Counted from the first letter of the stretch, positions 44,256-52,971 are shown. The stretch: 64,000 nucleotides of DNA from Kitasatospora sp. GP82 (GCF_029892105.1 NZ_JARZAJ010000006.1:62001-126000), one strand, 5' to 3'. Numbers and translations: made by a program. Notes: generated by a model not told the origin, from the letters alone.

Positions 44256-45998
44256 TTGCTGCCCGAGGTGGAACTTCGCGATCCGAAGCATGCTCAGGTC
44301 AGCGCGGATGAAGGCGCGAGCGCCGATCAGGCCGCCCAGTACCGTGAGGCGGCGCAGAGAAGTGCGAGGCTGGCGTTCGCTCACGACGCAATGTCCAAGA
44401 TCGGCACCACATTGGATCTGGACCAGACCATCAAGGAGCTGTCCGAAGTGGCGGTCCCGCTGTTCGCGGATTTCGCCTCCATCCACCTGCACGACCGGGT
44501 CACCGCGCTGGAGGACTCCTCGTCGCACATCCCGAAAGGCTCCGTGGTGCTGCGCCGGGTCGCGGTGGCCCACGAGGGTGATCGGCACCGATGGGACAGC
44601 CTCCGCACCGGTGATGCCTTCGTCTACCTCGCCGACACACCGATGACTCAATTCCTGACAGTCGGCGAACCCATCCTCATCCCTCAGGTGACCGAGGAGA
44701 GCCTGCGACAACTCCCCGAACAGCTCGACACCCCGGCCACCCGACAGCTACTGCTGGACTCCTCCCTTCTGGTCCTGCCACTTGCGGCCCGCGGCGCGGT
44801 ACTGGGTTTCCTCGCGCTCGTGCGCGGCCCGGACCGACACGCCTTCGACAGCACTGACATGACGGCCGCTCGGGAACTGGCCGCGCGGGCTGCCCTGTGC
44901 GTCGACAACGCCCGGCTGTACACCCGCGAGGTCCGGGCTGCCACCGCGTTGCAGCGCAGCATGCTCCCCAACGCGTTGCCGCAGCTTCCGGGCGTGGAGA
45001 TCGCCTACCGCTACCTGCCGGGCAGCGACGCGGCACAGGTGGGCGGGGACTGGTTCGACGCGATCCCCCTGCCGGGCCGGCGGGTGGCGCTGGTGGTGGG
45101 CGATGTCATGGGGCACGGTCTGCGTTCGGCCGCGGTGATGGGCCAGCTCCGTACCGCCGTACAGACTCTGGCGGACCTCGACCTGCCCCCGGCGCAGCTG
45201 TTGACCCACCTCGACCACCTCACGCAACGTCTCGGCGACGCTCACCTCGCCACCTGCCTGTACTGCGTCTACGATCCGGTGGGCCGCAGCTGCACGATCG
45301 CCAACGCGGGGCACGTCCCACCGGTCCTCGTCCATCCGGACGGCAGAAGTGAGCTCCTCGAACTGCCGTCGGGGGTGCCTATCGGGGTGGGTGGAGTCGC
45401 CTTCGACAGTGTCGAACTCCCCGTAGCCGACGGGAGCCTGCTGGTCTTGTGCACCGATGGCCTGGTGGAGACGCGCAATCAGGACATCGAGGTCGGACTG
45501 GCGGCGCTGCAGCGCAGCCTCGTCTCTCTCGCTCCCTCGCTCGACGAGAACTGCGAAGCCCTCCTGCGCGGACAGCAGGCCGACGACCGCCGCGACGACA
45601 TCGCCCTGCTCATGGCGCGATTCCACGGTATTCCCCCGGGCAATGTCGCGACCTGGACGTTCCCGGCCCAAGCAGCGCAGGTTCGTTCGGCTAGGGCCCT
45701 GGTCCGCGAGACACTTGTGGCCTGGGGGCTGCATGAGCTGTCCGACGTCACCCAACTGCTCGTAAGTGAACTGATTACCAACGCCGTGCGCCATAGCTCG
45801 GGACCCGTCGGTCTGCGCCTGGTGCGGACCGACGTCCTGCTCTGTGAGGTCACCGATGATCATCCAGCCCCACCCGCACTGGCGCGGCCGTCCGACACTG
45901 ACGAGCACGGACGCGGCATTCGCCTTGTCAACCAACTCTCGTCCCAGTGGGGCTGCATCCGAAGAGCCGCCAGGAAGACCGTGTGGTTCGAACTCTGA
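44256..45998 (+). CDS. GAF-SpoIIE phosphatase-HATPase regulator
   Basis: This protein of about 580 residues comprises a GAF-like sensor (about 70-240), a PP2C/SpoIIE phosphatase (about 250-440; GGDWFDAIPLPG, VVGDVMGHG, LCTDGLVETR, DDRRDDIALL) and a C-terminal GHKL kinase domain (VSELITNAVRHSS, DEHGRGIRLVNQL). Such proteins dephosphorylate anti-anti-sigma factors and may also phosphorylate them. TTG 44256 is chosen because GGAAGGAG lies 7 bases upstream; the frame extends to 44013 without a ribosome-binding site. No partner STAS gene is adjacent. Confidence 0.88.
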   Translation: MLPEVELRDPKHAQVSADEGASADQAAQYREAAQRSARLAFAHDAMSKIGTTLDLDQTIKELSEVAVPLFADFASIHLHDRVTALEDSSSHIPKGSVVLRRVAVAHEGDRHRWDSLRTGDAFVYLADTPMTQFLTVGEPILIPQVTEESLRQLPEQLDTPATRQLLLDSSLLVLPLAARGAVLGFLALVRGPDRHAFDSTDMTAARELAARAALCVDNARLYTREVRAATALQRSMLPNALPQLPGVEIAYRYLPGSDAAQVGGDWFDAIPLPGRRVALVVGDVMGHGLRSAAVMGQLRTAVQTLADLDLPPAQLLTHLDHLTQRLGDAHLATCLYCVYDPVGRSCTIANAGHVPPVLVHPDGRSELLELPSGVPIGVGGVAFDSVELPVADGSLLVLCTDGLVETRNQDIEVGLAALQRSLVSLAPSLDENCEALLRGQQADDRRDDIALLMARFHGIPPGNVATWTFPAQAAQVRSARALVRETLVAWGLHELSDVTQLLVSELITNAVRHSSGPVGLRLVRTDVLLCEVTDDHPAPPALARPSDTDEHGRGIRLVNQLSSQWGCIRRAARKTVWFEL

Positions 45999-46075
45999 GC
46001 GACTCCAGGCCAAGGTGCCCATCGTGGACGGCCTCAGCGTGCTGCATTCCGGGCCCCGGTTAGCGGTGCGCGGGC

Positions 46076-46978
46076 ATGGTTTCGCGTCTTCCCCGACCCG
46101 GCGTACCTGTTGAGTCGGCGGCACTCGTCTTCGGGCGAGAGGGCTACACGCGGGCGAGCGTCGACGCGATCGCCGCCGAAGCGGGCGTATCCAAGCGCAC
46201 CATCTACAACCACTACGCCGACAAGGAGCAGCTGTTCCTGTCGGTCGCTCTGGAAGGCGCCACTGCGTTCTCCGAGACCATCACCGAGATCGCCGACCGC
46301 CACCTGCGCAAGATCGTCGACCTGGAGGAGGACTTGATCGCCTTCGGCATCGACCGGGCGAAGGCCGTGGTATCGGCCAAGGAGCACTTCGCGCTCGCCC
46401 GGACGATCCGCGCGGAGGCCAGCCACATCCCGCCCGACGTGCTGGACGCGTGGGCGGAAGCCGGGCCGCGCAAGTCGCAGCGTGACATCGCCGAGCACCT
46501 CGCCCGGATCGCCGACCGCGGGTTGCTGGTGATCGACGACGCCGACGAGGCCACGAACCACTTCACACTACTTACCTTCACCAACGTGGCGGACCAGTCC
46601 TTCTTCGGCGCGATTCCCATCGCCGAGTCGGCGTCCGGATCGTCACCGGCGGCGTGCGGACGTTCCTGCGCCTGTACGCGCCCGGCTTCGGGTGAGACTG
46701 GCGCGGCCGTCGGGCCCGGCATGCTGGACCTGCACGCCTCAACCTCCAGCACCACGGCATCACCAGGCCGGTCTGGCGAACTCCCGCAGCCCCGCCATTC
46801 GCGCTGCCCCAGCGCGGATCGGACGCCGCTGGCGCCTGTCGGAAAGCGACAAAGGAATCCAGCCGAAGTAGCCAAGCCAAGCACCCGCCTTGAGGCTCGC
46901 CTTGCGGCATCACTGCAGCTGCGCGACGACTCGGATTGGCGTGAAGCCCGAAGCCCAGAGTCGGCGGCATTGGCCTAG
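46076..46978 (+). CDS. TetR-family regulator with a C-terminal frameshift
   Basis: The N-terminal DNA-binding domain is typical (GYTRASVDAIAAEAGVSKRT, YNHYADKEQLF). The ligand domain is normal to about residue 184 (FFGAIPIAES), after which the reading frame turns into low-complexity sequence up to 46978. In the neighbouring frame the expected ending appears (VRIVTGGVRTFLRLYAPGFG, stop 46693-46695). Loss of one G near 46630 explains this. The gene is either a recent pseudogene or carries a sequencing error. Confidence 0.8.
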   Translation: MVSRLPRPGVPVESAALVFGREGYTRASVDAIAAEAGVSKRTIYNHYADKEQLFLSVALEGATAFSETITEIADRHLRKIVDLEEDLIAFGIDRAKAVVSAKEHFALARTIRAEASHIPPDVLDAWAEAGPRKSQRDIAEHLARIADRGLLVIDDADEATNHFTLLTFTNVADQSFFGAIPIAESASGSSPAACGRSCACTRPASGETGAAVGPGMLDLHASTSSTTASPGRSGELPQPRHSRCPSADRTPLAPVGKRQRNPAEVAKPSTRLEARLAASLQLRDDSDWREARSPESAALA

Positions 46979-46987
46979 CGTTGAATC

Positions 46988-48100
46988 ATGGGCGCCGACC
47001 CGGTGAGGTTGTTTCTCTGCGGCGACGTGATGCTCGGACGGGGCGTCGACCAGATCCTTCCGCACCCCGGTGATCCGAGGCTGCGAGAGCCGTACCTCCG
47101 GGACGCGCGGGCATACGTCGAGTCGGCGGAGGCTGTGAACGGCCCGATTCCCCGTCCGGTCGACTTCTCCTGGCCCTGGGGGGAGGCCCTGCAGCTGCTC
47201 GACGAGGCCGCGCCCGAGGTCCGGGTGCTGAATCTGGAGACGAGCGTTACCCGAAGCGACGACTTCGCGCCCGGGAAGGACATCCACTACCGGATGACTC
47301 CGGACAACCTTCCCTGCCTGGCCGCGGCCCGGCCCGACGCGTGCGCGCTGGCGAACAACCACGTGCTGGACTTCGGCCACCTCGGGTTCGTAGAGACGCT
47401 CGGCGCCTTGGCAAGAGCGGGGCTGCAGGCGGTGGGGGCGGGCTGGGACGCGAGCGCGGCCCGGCAACCCGCGATTGTCGCAGTCGACGGCGGCAGGCGG
47501 GTGCTGGTCTTCGCGTTCGGGACATCCTCCAGCGGGATTCCGCAGACGTGGGCCGCGGCCGAGAATCGGGCCGGCGTCGACTTCGTATCTGAAGCGTCGG
47601 AGGCTGACGCAGCCGAAGTCTGCGATCGAGTACGGCAGGTGAAGCGATCGGGCGACGTCGTGATCGCCTCGATTCACTGGGGGTCCAACTGGGGCTACAC
47701 CATCTCCCGAGCTCAGATCCGCTTCGCGCACGCGCTGATCGACGGCGGAGTCGACGTGGTGCACGGGCACTCTTCGCACCATCCCCGCCCCATCGAGGTC
47801 TACCGCGGAAAGCTCATCCTCTATGGCTGCGGCGACTTCATCGACGACTACGAGGGCATCCCCGGCTATGAGCAGTACCGGGACGACCTTCGGCTGCTGT
47901 ATTTCGTAACGGTGGAGCCGGATACCGGAAAGCTGGTCGGCGCACGCATGGCGCCGGTACAGGCTCGGCAGATGCGCCTTGGGCACGCCTCGCGCGAAGA
48001 CTCGGAGCAGGTACGGGAGGTTCTCGACCGGATCAGTCGCGGCTTCGGTTCACGAATCGATCTCGGTCCGGACGGCGTGCTCAGTCTCCGGCGGTTGTAA
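46988..48100 (+). CDS. CapA-family (poly-gamma-glutamate synthesis-like) protein
   Basis: The 370-residue protein has the calcineurin-like fold of the CapA/PGA_cap family: CGDVMLGRGVD, NLETSVT, ANNHVLDFG, ASIHWGSNWG and HGHSSHHPRPIE, which supply the metal ligands. There is no signal peptide or membrane anchor, unlike capsule CapA, so it may be a cytoplasmic metallophosphatase-like enzyme. It starts 9 bases after the frameshifted frame of the TetR gene. No capB/capC genes are nearby. Confidence 0.85.
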   Translation: MGADPVRLFLCGDVMLGRGVDQILPHPGDPRLREPYLRDARAYVESAEAVNGPIPRPVDFSWPWGEALQLLDEAAPEVRVLNLETSVTRSDDFAPGKDIHYRMTPDNLPCLAAARPDACALANNHVLDFGHLGFVETLGALARAGLQAVGAGWDASAARQPAIVAVDGGRRVLVFAFGTSSSGIPQTWAAAENRAGVDFVSEASEADAAEVCDRVRQVKRSGDVVIASIHWGSNWGYTISRAQIRFAHALIDGGVDVVHGHSSHHPRPIEVYRGKLILYGCGDFIDDYEGIPGYEQYRDDLRLLYFVTVEPDTGKLVGARMAPVQARQMRLGHASREDSEQVREVLDRISRGFGSRIDLGPDGVLSLRRL

Positions 48101-48111
48101 GGGAGGCGGAT

Positions 48112-48400
48112 GTGACCAGACACCTTTCTCCCGCTCCCGAAGATCTCGTCCAGGCCGCCCGTGAAGTCGGCATCAGCCCACTCTGATCGCTCGTCTGGCC
48201 GCAGACGTCGTGAGCATCGAGATGTGGCCGGTGCTGGTTCGGCACGCCCGGCGGACTCTCGCCCGCCAGGGCATTCACAATGTGGAGCTGTGCGTCGGGG
48301 ACGGCAGCTGCGGCGTCCCGGACCGCGCCCCGTACGACGCCATCCTCGCCTCGGCCGCGGGCCTGGCCCGTCCGCCTACAACACCGACCCGACGACAATC
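48112..48400 (+). pseudogene. Protein-L-isoaspartate O-methyltransferase remnant (internal deletion)
   Basis: A good start (GGGAGG, then GTG 48112) leads into LVQAAREVGIS, as in actinomycete L-isoaspartyl methyltransferases, but the frame stops at 48184. From 48183 in another frame the middle of the same family appears (LAADVVSIEMWPVL, HARRTLARQGIHNVEL, VGDGSCGVP, APYDAILASAA). The 70 or so residues between, including the SAM-binding GxGxG motif, are gone, and the C-terminus is lost. Confidence 0.7.
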
Positions 48401-48683
48401 TGCCGGCTGGTCCCGCTCGACCGCACACCCCGTCGAGACGGCCCGCCGGCTCACCCTCGCCCCCGGGCGCTTGCGTGTGGCCCGCGATGACCCGTCAACG
48501 CCGCTCGAACGAGTGAAATCGAGTCGCTTGCCACCCGCTGCCCGTGCGGCGCCGGCGGTATTGCTGCACGCGATCGCGGGCCAAGCAGCTTTGGGCACCA
48601 TCCCGCCACGCTGCGTATTCAGACAGCATCAAGATCCAGCACCGCAGAAGCCCACTCCAGGCTGGCCGGTGGTTCAGATCCGT

Positions 48684-48759
48684 CCTCGGACACCAGCAGG
48701 AACCCCACTTCATGTGGGGTTTTTTTCGTTTTCCGGCCACGACGCAGCCGTCACGTGAC
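48684..48759 (+). repeat. Right copy of tRNA-Leu-end direct repeat (putative attR)
   Basis: This matches 22671-22745 (18 identical bases first, about 66 of 76 overall), including tRNA 3' end, CCA and terminator, but lacks an intact tRNA body; only GGTTCA of a T-loop remains before it. Similarity weakens but persists downstream to about 48810 (gagtcggcccg). The bases from 48760 to 49000 hold no gene that I can support. Confidence 0.7.
48703..48726 (+). terminator. Terminator in the right tRNA-end copy
   Basis: The hairpin CCCCAC-ttcat-GTGGGG is followed by seven T residues. The closing pair differs from the left copy by a compensatory C:G for G:C change. Confidence 0.75.
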
Positions 48760-49018
48760 CAACGGAGCCGGCGACTCCTGGCCAGACCAGGGCGGCAGCC
48801 CGAGTCGGCCCGCTCCTCCTCCTGGCACTCCGTCTGCCGCTTGAGCACGTTCATGACGGCCCGGTCCATGTAGAGGACCCCCGGCAAGGAGGGCACAAGC
48901 TTCACGATCCCGGTGATTGGGTGACGGCCCGGTGGACGTCACCAACTCCGGCTTCGGCAGCGGCCGTTAACTGTATGGAGGCGGGGTCATTCAGTTGCTG
49001 CCCCCAGGGTCTTCACAG

Positions 49019-49047
49019 TTGACTGTTTTTTAGTGAGGAATTACTCA
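49019..49047 (+). promoter_or_regulatory. Possible promoter and operator of the S53 protease gene
   Basis: TTGACT (49019-49024) and TACTCA (49042-49047) are separated by 17 bases, giving an 85-base leader to the GTG. The -35 element is inside the inverted repeat ACAGT-tg-ACTGT (49015-49026), which could be a repressor site. Confidence 0.4.
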
Positions 49048-49132
49048 GGCTTGGGTCCAATCCTGAGAGTTTGCTGGGAACTTCGGACAAGCGTTCCCGA
49101 ACCGGAGCGACCCCCACCTTCCGGAGGATCCC

Positions 49133-50833
49133 GTGCGACCCCGCTCGCTCGCCCTTGCCTCGGCACTCGCCGTACTGCCCCTGACCGTGGCGTCCCTGGG
49201 CGCCACGACCGCCTACGCCGCGCCGACGCCCCACGTCTCGGCGCCCCGGGTGGCCCTGCCCAACACCGTGACCCCGGCGGTGGCCCACTCCCAGAAGCAG
49301 GGCGATGTCCCCGCCGCCCAGCACATATCCGTCGCGGTCAGCCTCAAGCTGCGCAACACCGCAGAGCTCAACCGGTTCCTGGCCGCCGTCAGCACCAAGG
49401 GCGCTCCGGAGTTCGGGCAGTACCTGACCCCGGCTCAGTTCACCGAGCGCTTCGGCCCGACCAAGGCCGATGTCGACCAGGTCCGTTCCTACCTTGAGGG
49501 TCAGGGCCTGAAGGTCACCTCCGTCAGCGCCAACCGCCAGGTGGTCAACGCCACCGGCAGCAACGCGCAGATCGCCAAGGCCTTCGGCACTCACGAGAGC
49601 CGCTACGTCGACAAGCTGGAGAACAAGGCGTTCTTCGCCAACGACGGTGCCGCCTCGGTGCCGGCCTCGCTGGCCGACGTGGTCCAGGGCGTCTCCGGTC
49701 TGAACAACAAGACCGTGCGCACCACCCGGATCGCCAAGCCGAAGGCGGCGACCCCCAAGGACACCCCGAGCGGTGTCACCCCCGCGCAGTACGACGGTGC
49801 CTACAACCTCGACAAGATCAGCGCCGACGGCACCGGCACCACGGTCGCCCTCTGGGAGTTCGACGGCTACGACTCCAACAACCTGACCACCTACGACAGC
49901 CAGTTCGGCCTCTCGGGCCCGGCCGTCAGCACCGTCTCGGTCGACGGCGCCAACTACGACAGCTCGCCCGGCCAGGGTCAGGGCGAGGTCGAGCTGGACT
50001 CCGAGATCGTGCGCGGTGCCGCCCCCAAGGCGACCCAGCTGGTCTACGAGGCCCCCAACAGCGACCAGGGCGAGATCGACATGGCCGCCCAGATCGTGTC
50101 GGAGAACAAGGTCTCGGTCATCTCCATCTCGTGGGGCTCCTGCGAGCCGGACACCACCGCTTCGTCGATGACGGCGGTGGACAGCTCCTTCAAGCAGGCC
50201 GCCGCCCAGGGCATCAGCATCTTCTCCGCCTCCGGTGACGACGGCTCCCGCGACTGCACCCGCTCCACCAGCGGCTCCTCGGTCAAGGCGGTCGACTTCC
50301 CGGCCTCGGACACCTACGTGACCGGCGTCGGCGGCACCAACCTGAGCGTGAACAGCGACAACAGCTACTCCTCGGAGAGCGCCTGGAGCACCGCCGGCGG
50401 CGGCGTCTCCACCCAGTTCGCCCAGCCGAGCTGGCAGACCGGCACCGGCGTGAGCGGTTCCATGCGCACCGTGCCCGACGTCTCCTCCAACGCCGACCCG
50501 GCCAGCGGCTTCGCCATCTACACCGGCGGCAGCTGGCAGGTCTACGGCGGCACCTCCGCCGCCGCCCCGCTCTGGGCCGGCTACGCCGCACTGTTCAACC
50601 AGAAGGCCACCGCGGCCGGCCAGTCCGCGCTCGGCGAGGCCAACCCCAAGCTGTACTCGATTGCCAACGGCAGCAGCTACGGCTCGGCCTTCCACGACGT
50701 CACCACCGGCGCCAACCAGGACTTCTCCGCCGGCACCGGCTACGACCAGGTCACCGGCTGGGGCTCCCCGGCAGCGGACGGCCTGACCAACGCCCTGCTC
50801 GGCGGCAGCCAGTCCTCGTCGAGCAACGAGTAA
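49133..50833 (+). CDS. Secreted S53 family (sedolisin/kumamolisin-like) serine-carboxyl peptidase
   Basis: The 566-residue pre-pro-protein has a signal peptide (LALASALAVLPLTVASLGA, cleavage near AYA). A pro-S53 activation domain spans about 40-190 and the catalytic domain about 215-560. The catalytic Glu/Asp lie in GEVELDSEIV, the oxyanion Asp in SASGDDGS and the nucleophilic Ser in GGTSAAAP. The calcium site is HDVTTGAN with GTGYDQVTGWGS. It acts outside the cell, usually at acidic pH. GTG 49133 follows GGAGG by 5 bases. It is the first gene right of the proposed island. Confidence 0.95.
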   Translation: MRPRSLALASALAVLPLTVASLGATTAYAAPTPHVSAPRVALPNTVTPAVAHSQKQGDVPAAQHISVAVSLKLRNTAELNRFLAAVSTKGAPEFGQYLTPAQFTERFGPTKADVDQVRSYLEGQGLKVTSVSANRQVVNATGSNAQIAKAFGTHESRYVDKLENKAFFANDGAASVPASLADVVQGVSGLNNKTVRTTRIAKPKAATPKDTPSGVTPAQYDGAYNLDKISADGTGTTVALWEFDGYDSNNLTTYDSQFGLSGPAVSTVSVDGANYDSSPGQGQGEVELDSEIVRGAAPKATQLVYEAPNSDQGEIDMAAQIVSENKVSVISISWGSCEPDTTASSMTAVDSSFKQAAAQGISIFSASGDDGSRDCTRSTSGSSVKAVDFPASDTYVTGVGGTNLSVNSDNSYSSESAWSTAGGGVSTQFAQPSWQTGTGVSGSMRTVPDVSSNADPASGFAIYTGGSWQVYGGTSAAAPLWAGYAALFNQKATAAGQSALGEANPKLYSIANGSSYGSAFHDVTTGANQDFSAGTGYDQVTGWGSPAADGLTNALLGGSQSSSSNE

Positions 50834-50850
50834 CAGCACCGACACTCGGA

Positions 50851-50894
50851 CACGGCTGCCGGTACGGGGATTCTCCCCCGTACCGGCAGCCGTG
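50851..50894 (+). terminator. Terminator of the S53 protease gene
   Basis: A perfect 19-bp stem (50851-50869 with 50876-50894) with a 6-base loop begins 17 bases after the stop codon. Confidence 0.8.
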
Positions 50895-50952
50895 TTCCCA
50901 CGGCACCTGACGGCGCTCAGCGGCCGTCTCGTTCGGGTGGCGAAGGGCGTTC

Positions 50953-51285
50953 GTGGTCGACGGGGTGATTCGTGACCTCGCCGAGGTGCGCGAGATGGGC
51001 TTTCCCGTCTTTGCGAGGGGAGTCATGCCCGTCCCGGGGACCACGGCGGCCGTTGGGCCGCTCAACGGCCGGGTGCGGTGCGGCGGTGTGAACGTGAGTG
51101 CCGGCGATATCGTGGTGGCCGGCGAGGAGGGCATCGTGGTAACTCCCGGGGCCCGTCGGGAACAGGTGCTCCTCGACGCTCGGACGAAGCCGGCCAAGGA
51201 GGCCGAGGAATCCCTCGGTGCGTGGGAGGCGGCGCATCGCGCCCGCATCGACAGGATCCTGAGCGGAAACGGCTTCGAAGACTGA
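50953..51285 (+). pseudogene. 5'-truncated RraA/aldolase-family gene
   Basis: The frame encodes the C-terminal half of an RraA-like (demethylmenaquinone-methyltransferase-like/HMG aldolase) protein: VVDGVIRDLAEVREMGFPVF, then GGVNVSAGDIVVAGEEGIVV. The first 90 or so residues of the family are missing and coding similarity starts abruptly after 50945. There is no ribosome-binding site for GTG 50953. Confidence 0.7.
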
Positions 51286-51359
51286 CCGACGTCCCTGCTA
51301 CCGGCAAAGGCCCGGTGGCTGACGCGTGGATCGAGAGTGAGTGATGGGTACGTCTGCGC

Positions 51360-52080
51360 CGCCTGGACGCCACCTCCGGTGGCGTGCTCCAGGCCGCCGG
51401 GCTGCTGTTCTTCGCCTTCGCCGGCTACGCACGCATCGCCACCCTCGGCGAGGAGGTCCACGACCCGCAGCGCACCATCCCCCCGCGCGATCCCGCTCGC
51501 TCTGGGCATCGCCCTCGCCGTGTACGCGGGGGTCGCCCTCTCCGTTCTTGCCGTCCTCGGCCCCGACCGACTCGGCCGTGCCACAGCGCCCTTGGCGGAT
51601 GCGGTACGCGTCGCCGGTGCACCGGGCCTGGCTCCGGTGGTGCGGGCCGGTGCGGCCGTCGCGGCGCTCGGCTCACTGCTCGCGCTGATCCTCGGGGTCT
51701 CGCGCACCACATTGGCCATGGCCCGCGACCGCCACCTGCCGCACTCACTCGCCACCGTCCACCCGCGCTTCCATGTCCCGCACCGCGCCGCGCTCGCCGT
51801 CGGAACGGTGGTCGCGGTCCTCGCCGCCGTCGCCGACCTGCGCGGCGCGATCGGCTTCTCCTCCTTCGGCGTCCTCGTCTACTACGCCGTCGCCAACGCC
51901 TCCGCCTGGACCCTCACCCCCGCCGAAGGCCGCCCGGCGAGGCTCGTGCCGGTCGTCGGTGCGGTCGGCTGCCTGGTCCTGGCCTTCGCCCTGCCGCCGG
52001 CCTCGGTGCTCTCCGGAGCGGCCGTGATCGTGCTGGGGGCCTTCGCGTACGGCCTGCGCAAGGTGCTCGCCCGGGGCTGA
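51360..52080 (+). pseudogene. APC-family amino-acid permease, truncated and frameshifted
   Basis: A frame from about 51360 reads GVLQAAGLLFFAFAGYARIA then LGEEVHDPQRTIP. After a run of six C near 51480 it must switch frame to continue RAIPLALGIALAVYAGVALS, with transmembrane helices through to 52080 (VLVYYAVANASAWTLTP). The N-terminal half (about 200 residues) is missing. It is the remains of a basic/neutral amino-acid exchanger. Confidence 0.75.
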
Positions 52081-52084
52081 GCGG

Positions 52085-52211
52085 CCGTCCCGCCGGCCAG
52101 CACGGCGTCGCCGGTGCGGTGAACGTCGTCGCGCTGCTGGCCTCCCGGCGGGCGGACAACATCAACGGTTCCGAGTTCATCATCGACGGCGGTCTGCTCA
52201 AGGCCGTCTGA
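52085..52211 (+). pseudogene. C-terminal scrap of a short-chain dehydrogenase/reductase
   Basis: The last 40 codons read NVVALLASRRADNINGSEFI and end IDGGLLKAV, the standard SDR C-terminus. No Rossmann motif or catalytic YxxxK is present upstream, where permease sequence adjoins directly. Confidence 0.65.
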
Positions 52212-52239
52212 TCCGGCTGTCACGGACAAGGAGTCAGAC

Positions 52240-52275
52240 ATGCCAGATCTGACCGGCAAGACCGCGCGCGGCTGA
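52240..52275 (+). pseudogene. First codons of a second dehydrogenase-like gene
   Basis: AAGGAG lies 6 bases before ATG 52240 and the product begins MPDLTGKTA, a typical SDR start, but TGA follows after 11 codons. It appears to be a 5' end cut off by a deletion. Confidence 0.4.
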
Positions 52276-52281
52276 CGCGGG

Positions 52282-52330
52282 GCCGTGGCGCGCGAGGGCC
52301 GACTTCAAGAGGCCGCTCGCGCGCCACGGC
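52282..52330 (-). terminator. Terminator of the TetR gene
   Basis: A perfect 15-bp stem (52282-52296 with 52316-52330), extended by GGCC/GGCC inside, starts 9 bases beyond the TetR stop on the minus strand. Confidence 0.65.
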
Positions 52331-52338
52331 GTTCGGCG

Positions 52339-52971
52339 TCAGTCGGGGCCGGTGCCGGGCGTCCGCCGCCTACCGCCGCCGACCGGACTCGTGACGGGCT
52401 TCCCCGGCGTCTGTGCGAGCACGAGTTCGGCGATCGTACGGGCCCGGCGCGCCGGGCCGTCGGTGCCGAGCGCCTGCACCGTCGCATAGCTGCCCTCCAG
52501 CGCCAGGAAGAGCTGATCGGCGACCAGATCGGGATCGGCCACCGGCAGGGCCCGGCTCAGGTCGAGGAACCGCCCGTGCACCCACTGCTTGAGCTCGGCG
52601 GCCTGCCGGTGCGCTCCCCGGCTCGGTTCCGGGAACTCGCCCAGCGCCATCATGAAGGGGCAGCCGTGGCAGATCTCGGGCCGCAACTGTTCGGGCAGTG
52701 CGTCGAACACCGACAGCACCCGGTCCCGCGGGTCGTCGCCGCCGGCCGACACCGCCGCGTCGAACCACGTGCGGTAGCGCTGGGCGGCGCGCTCCACATA
52801 GGCCTCGACGAGGTCGTCCTTGGAGGCGAAGACCCGGTACAGGGTGGTGGGCGCCACCCCGGCCTCGGAGGCGATCCTGTCGACGCCGACCGAGCGGATT
52901 CCCTGCCAGTAGAACAGCTCGTGCGCGACGTCCAGCACGTGCTCGCGGGTTTGCGCTGCCGTCCGACGCAC
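52339..52971 (-). CDS. TetR-family transcriptional regulator
   Basis: The 210-residue regulator has a helix-turn-helix in SVGVDRIASEAGVAPTTLYR followed by VFASKDDLVEAY. A cysteine-containing segment (EICHGCPFMMALGEF) in the ligand domain recalls TetR proteins of the YcdC/AcrR-like branch. GTG 52971 has GGGAG 5 bases upstream; open frame before it is not needed. Its former targets may be the decayed permease and dehydrogenase genes next to it. Confidence 0.9.
   Translation of the reverse strand: MRRTAAQTREHVLDVAHELFYWQGIRSVGVDRIASEAGVAPTTLYRVFASKDDLVEAYVERAAQRYRTWFDAAVSAGGDDPRDRVLSVFDALPEQLRPEICHGCPFMMALGEFPEPSRGAHRQAAELKQWVHGRFLDLSRALPVADPDLVADQLFLALEGSYATVQALGTDGPARRARTIAELVLAQTPGKPVTSPVGGGRRRTPGTGPD

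Noticed and set aside
49013..50845. 610-codon open frame antisense to the S53 protease
   Set aside because: The plus strand encodes an intact protease with signal peptide and catalytic motifs; the antisense frame is low-complexity Gly/Val sequence.
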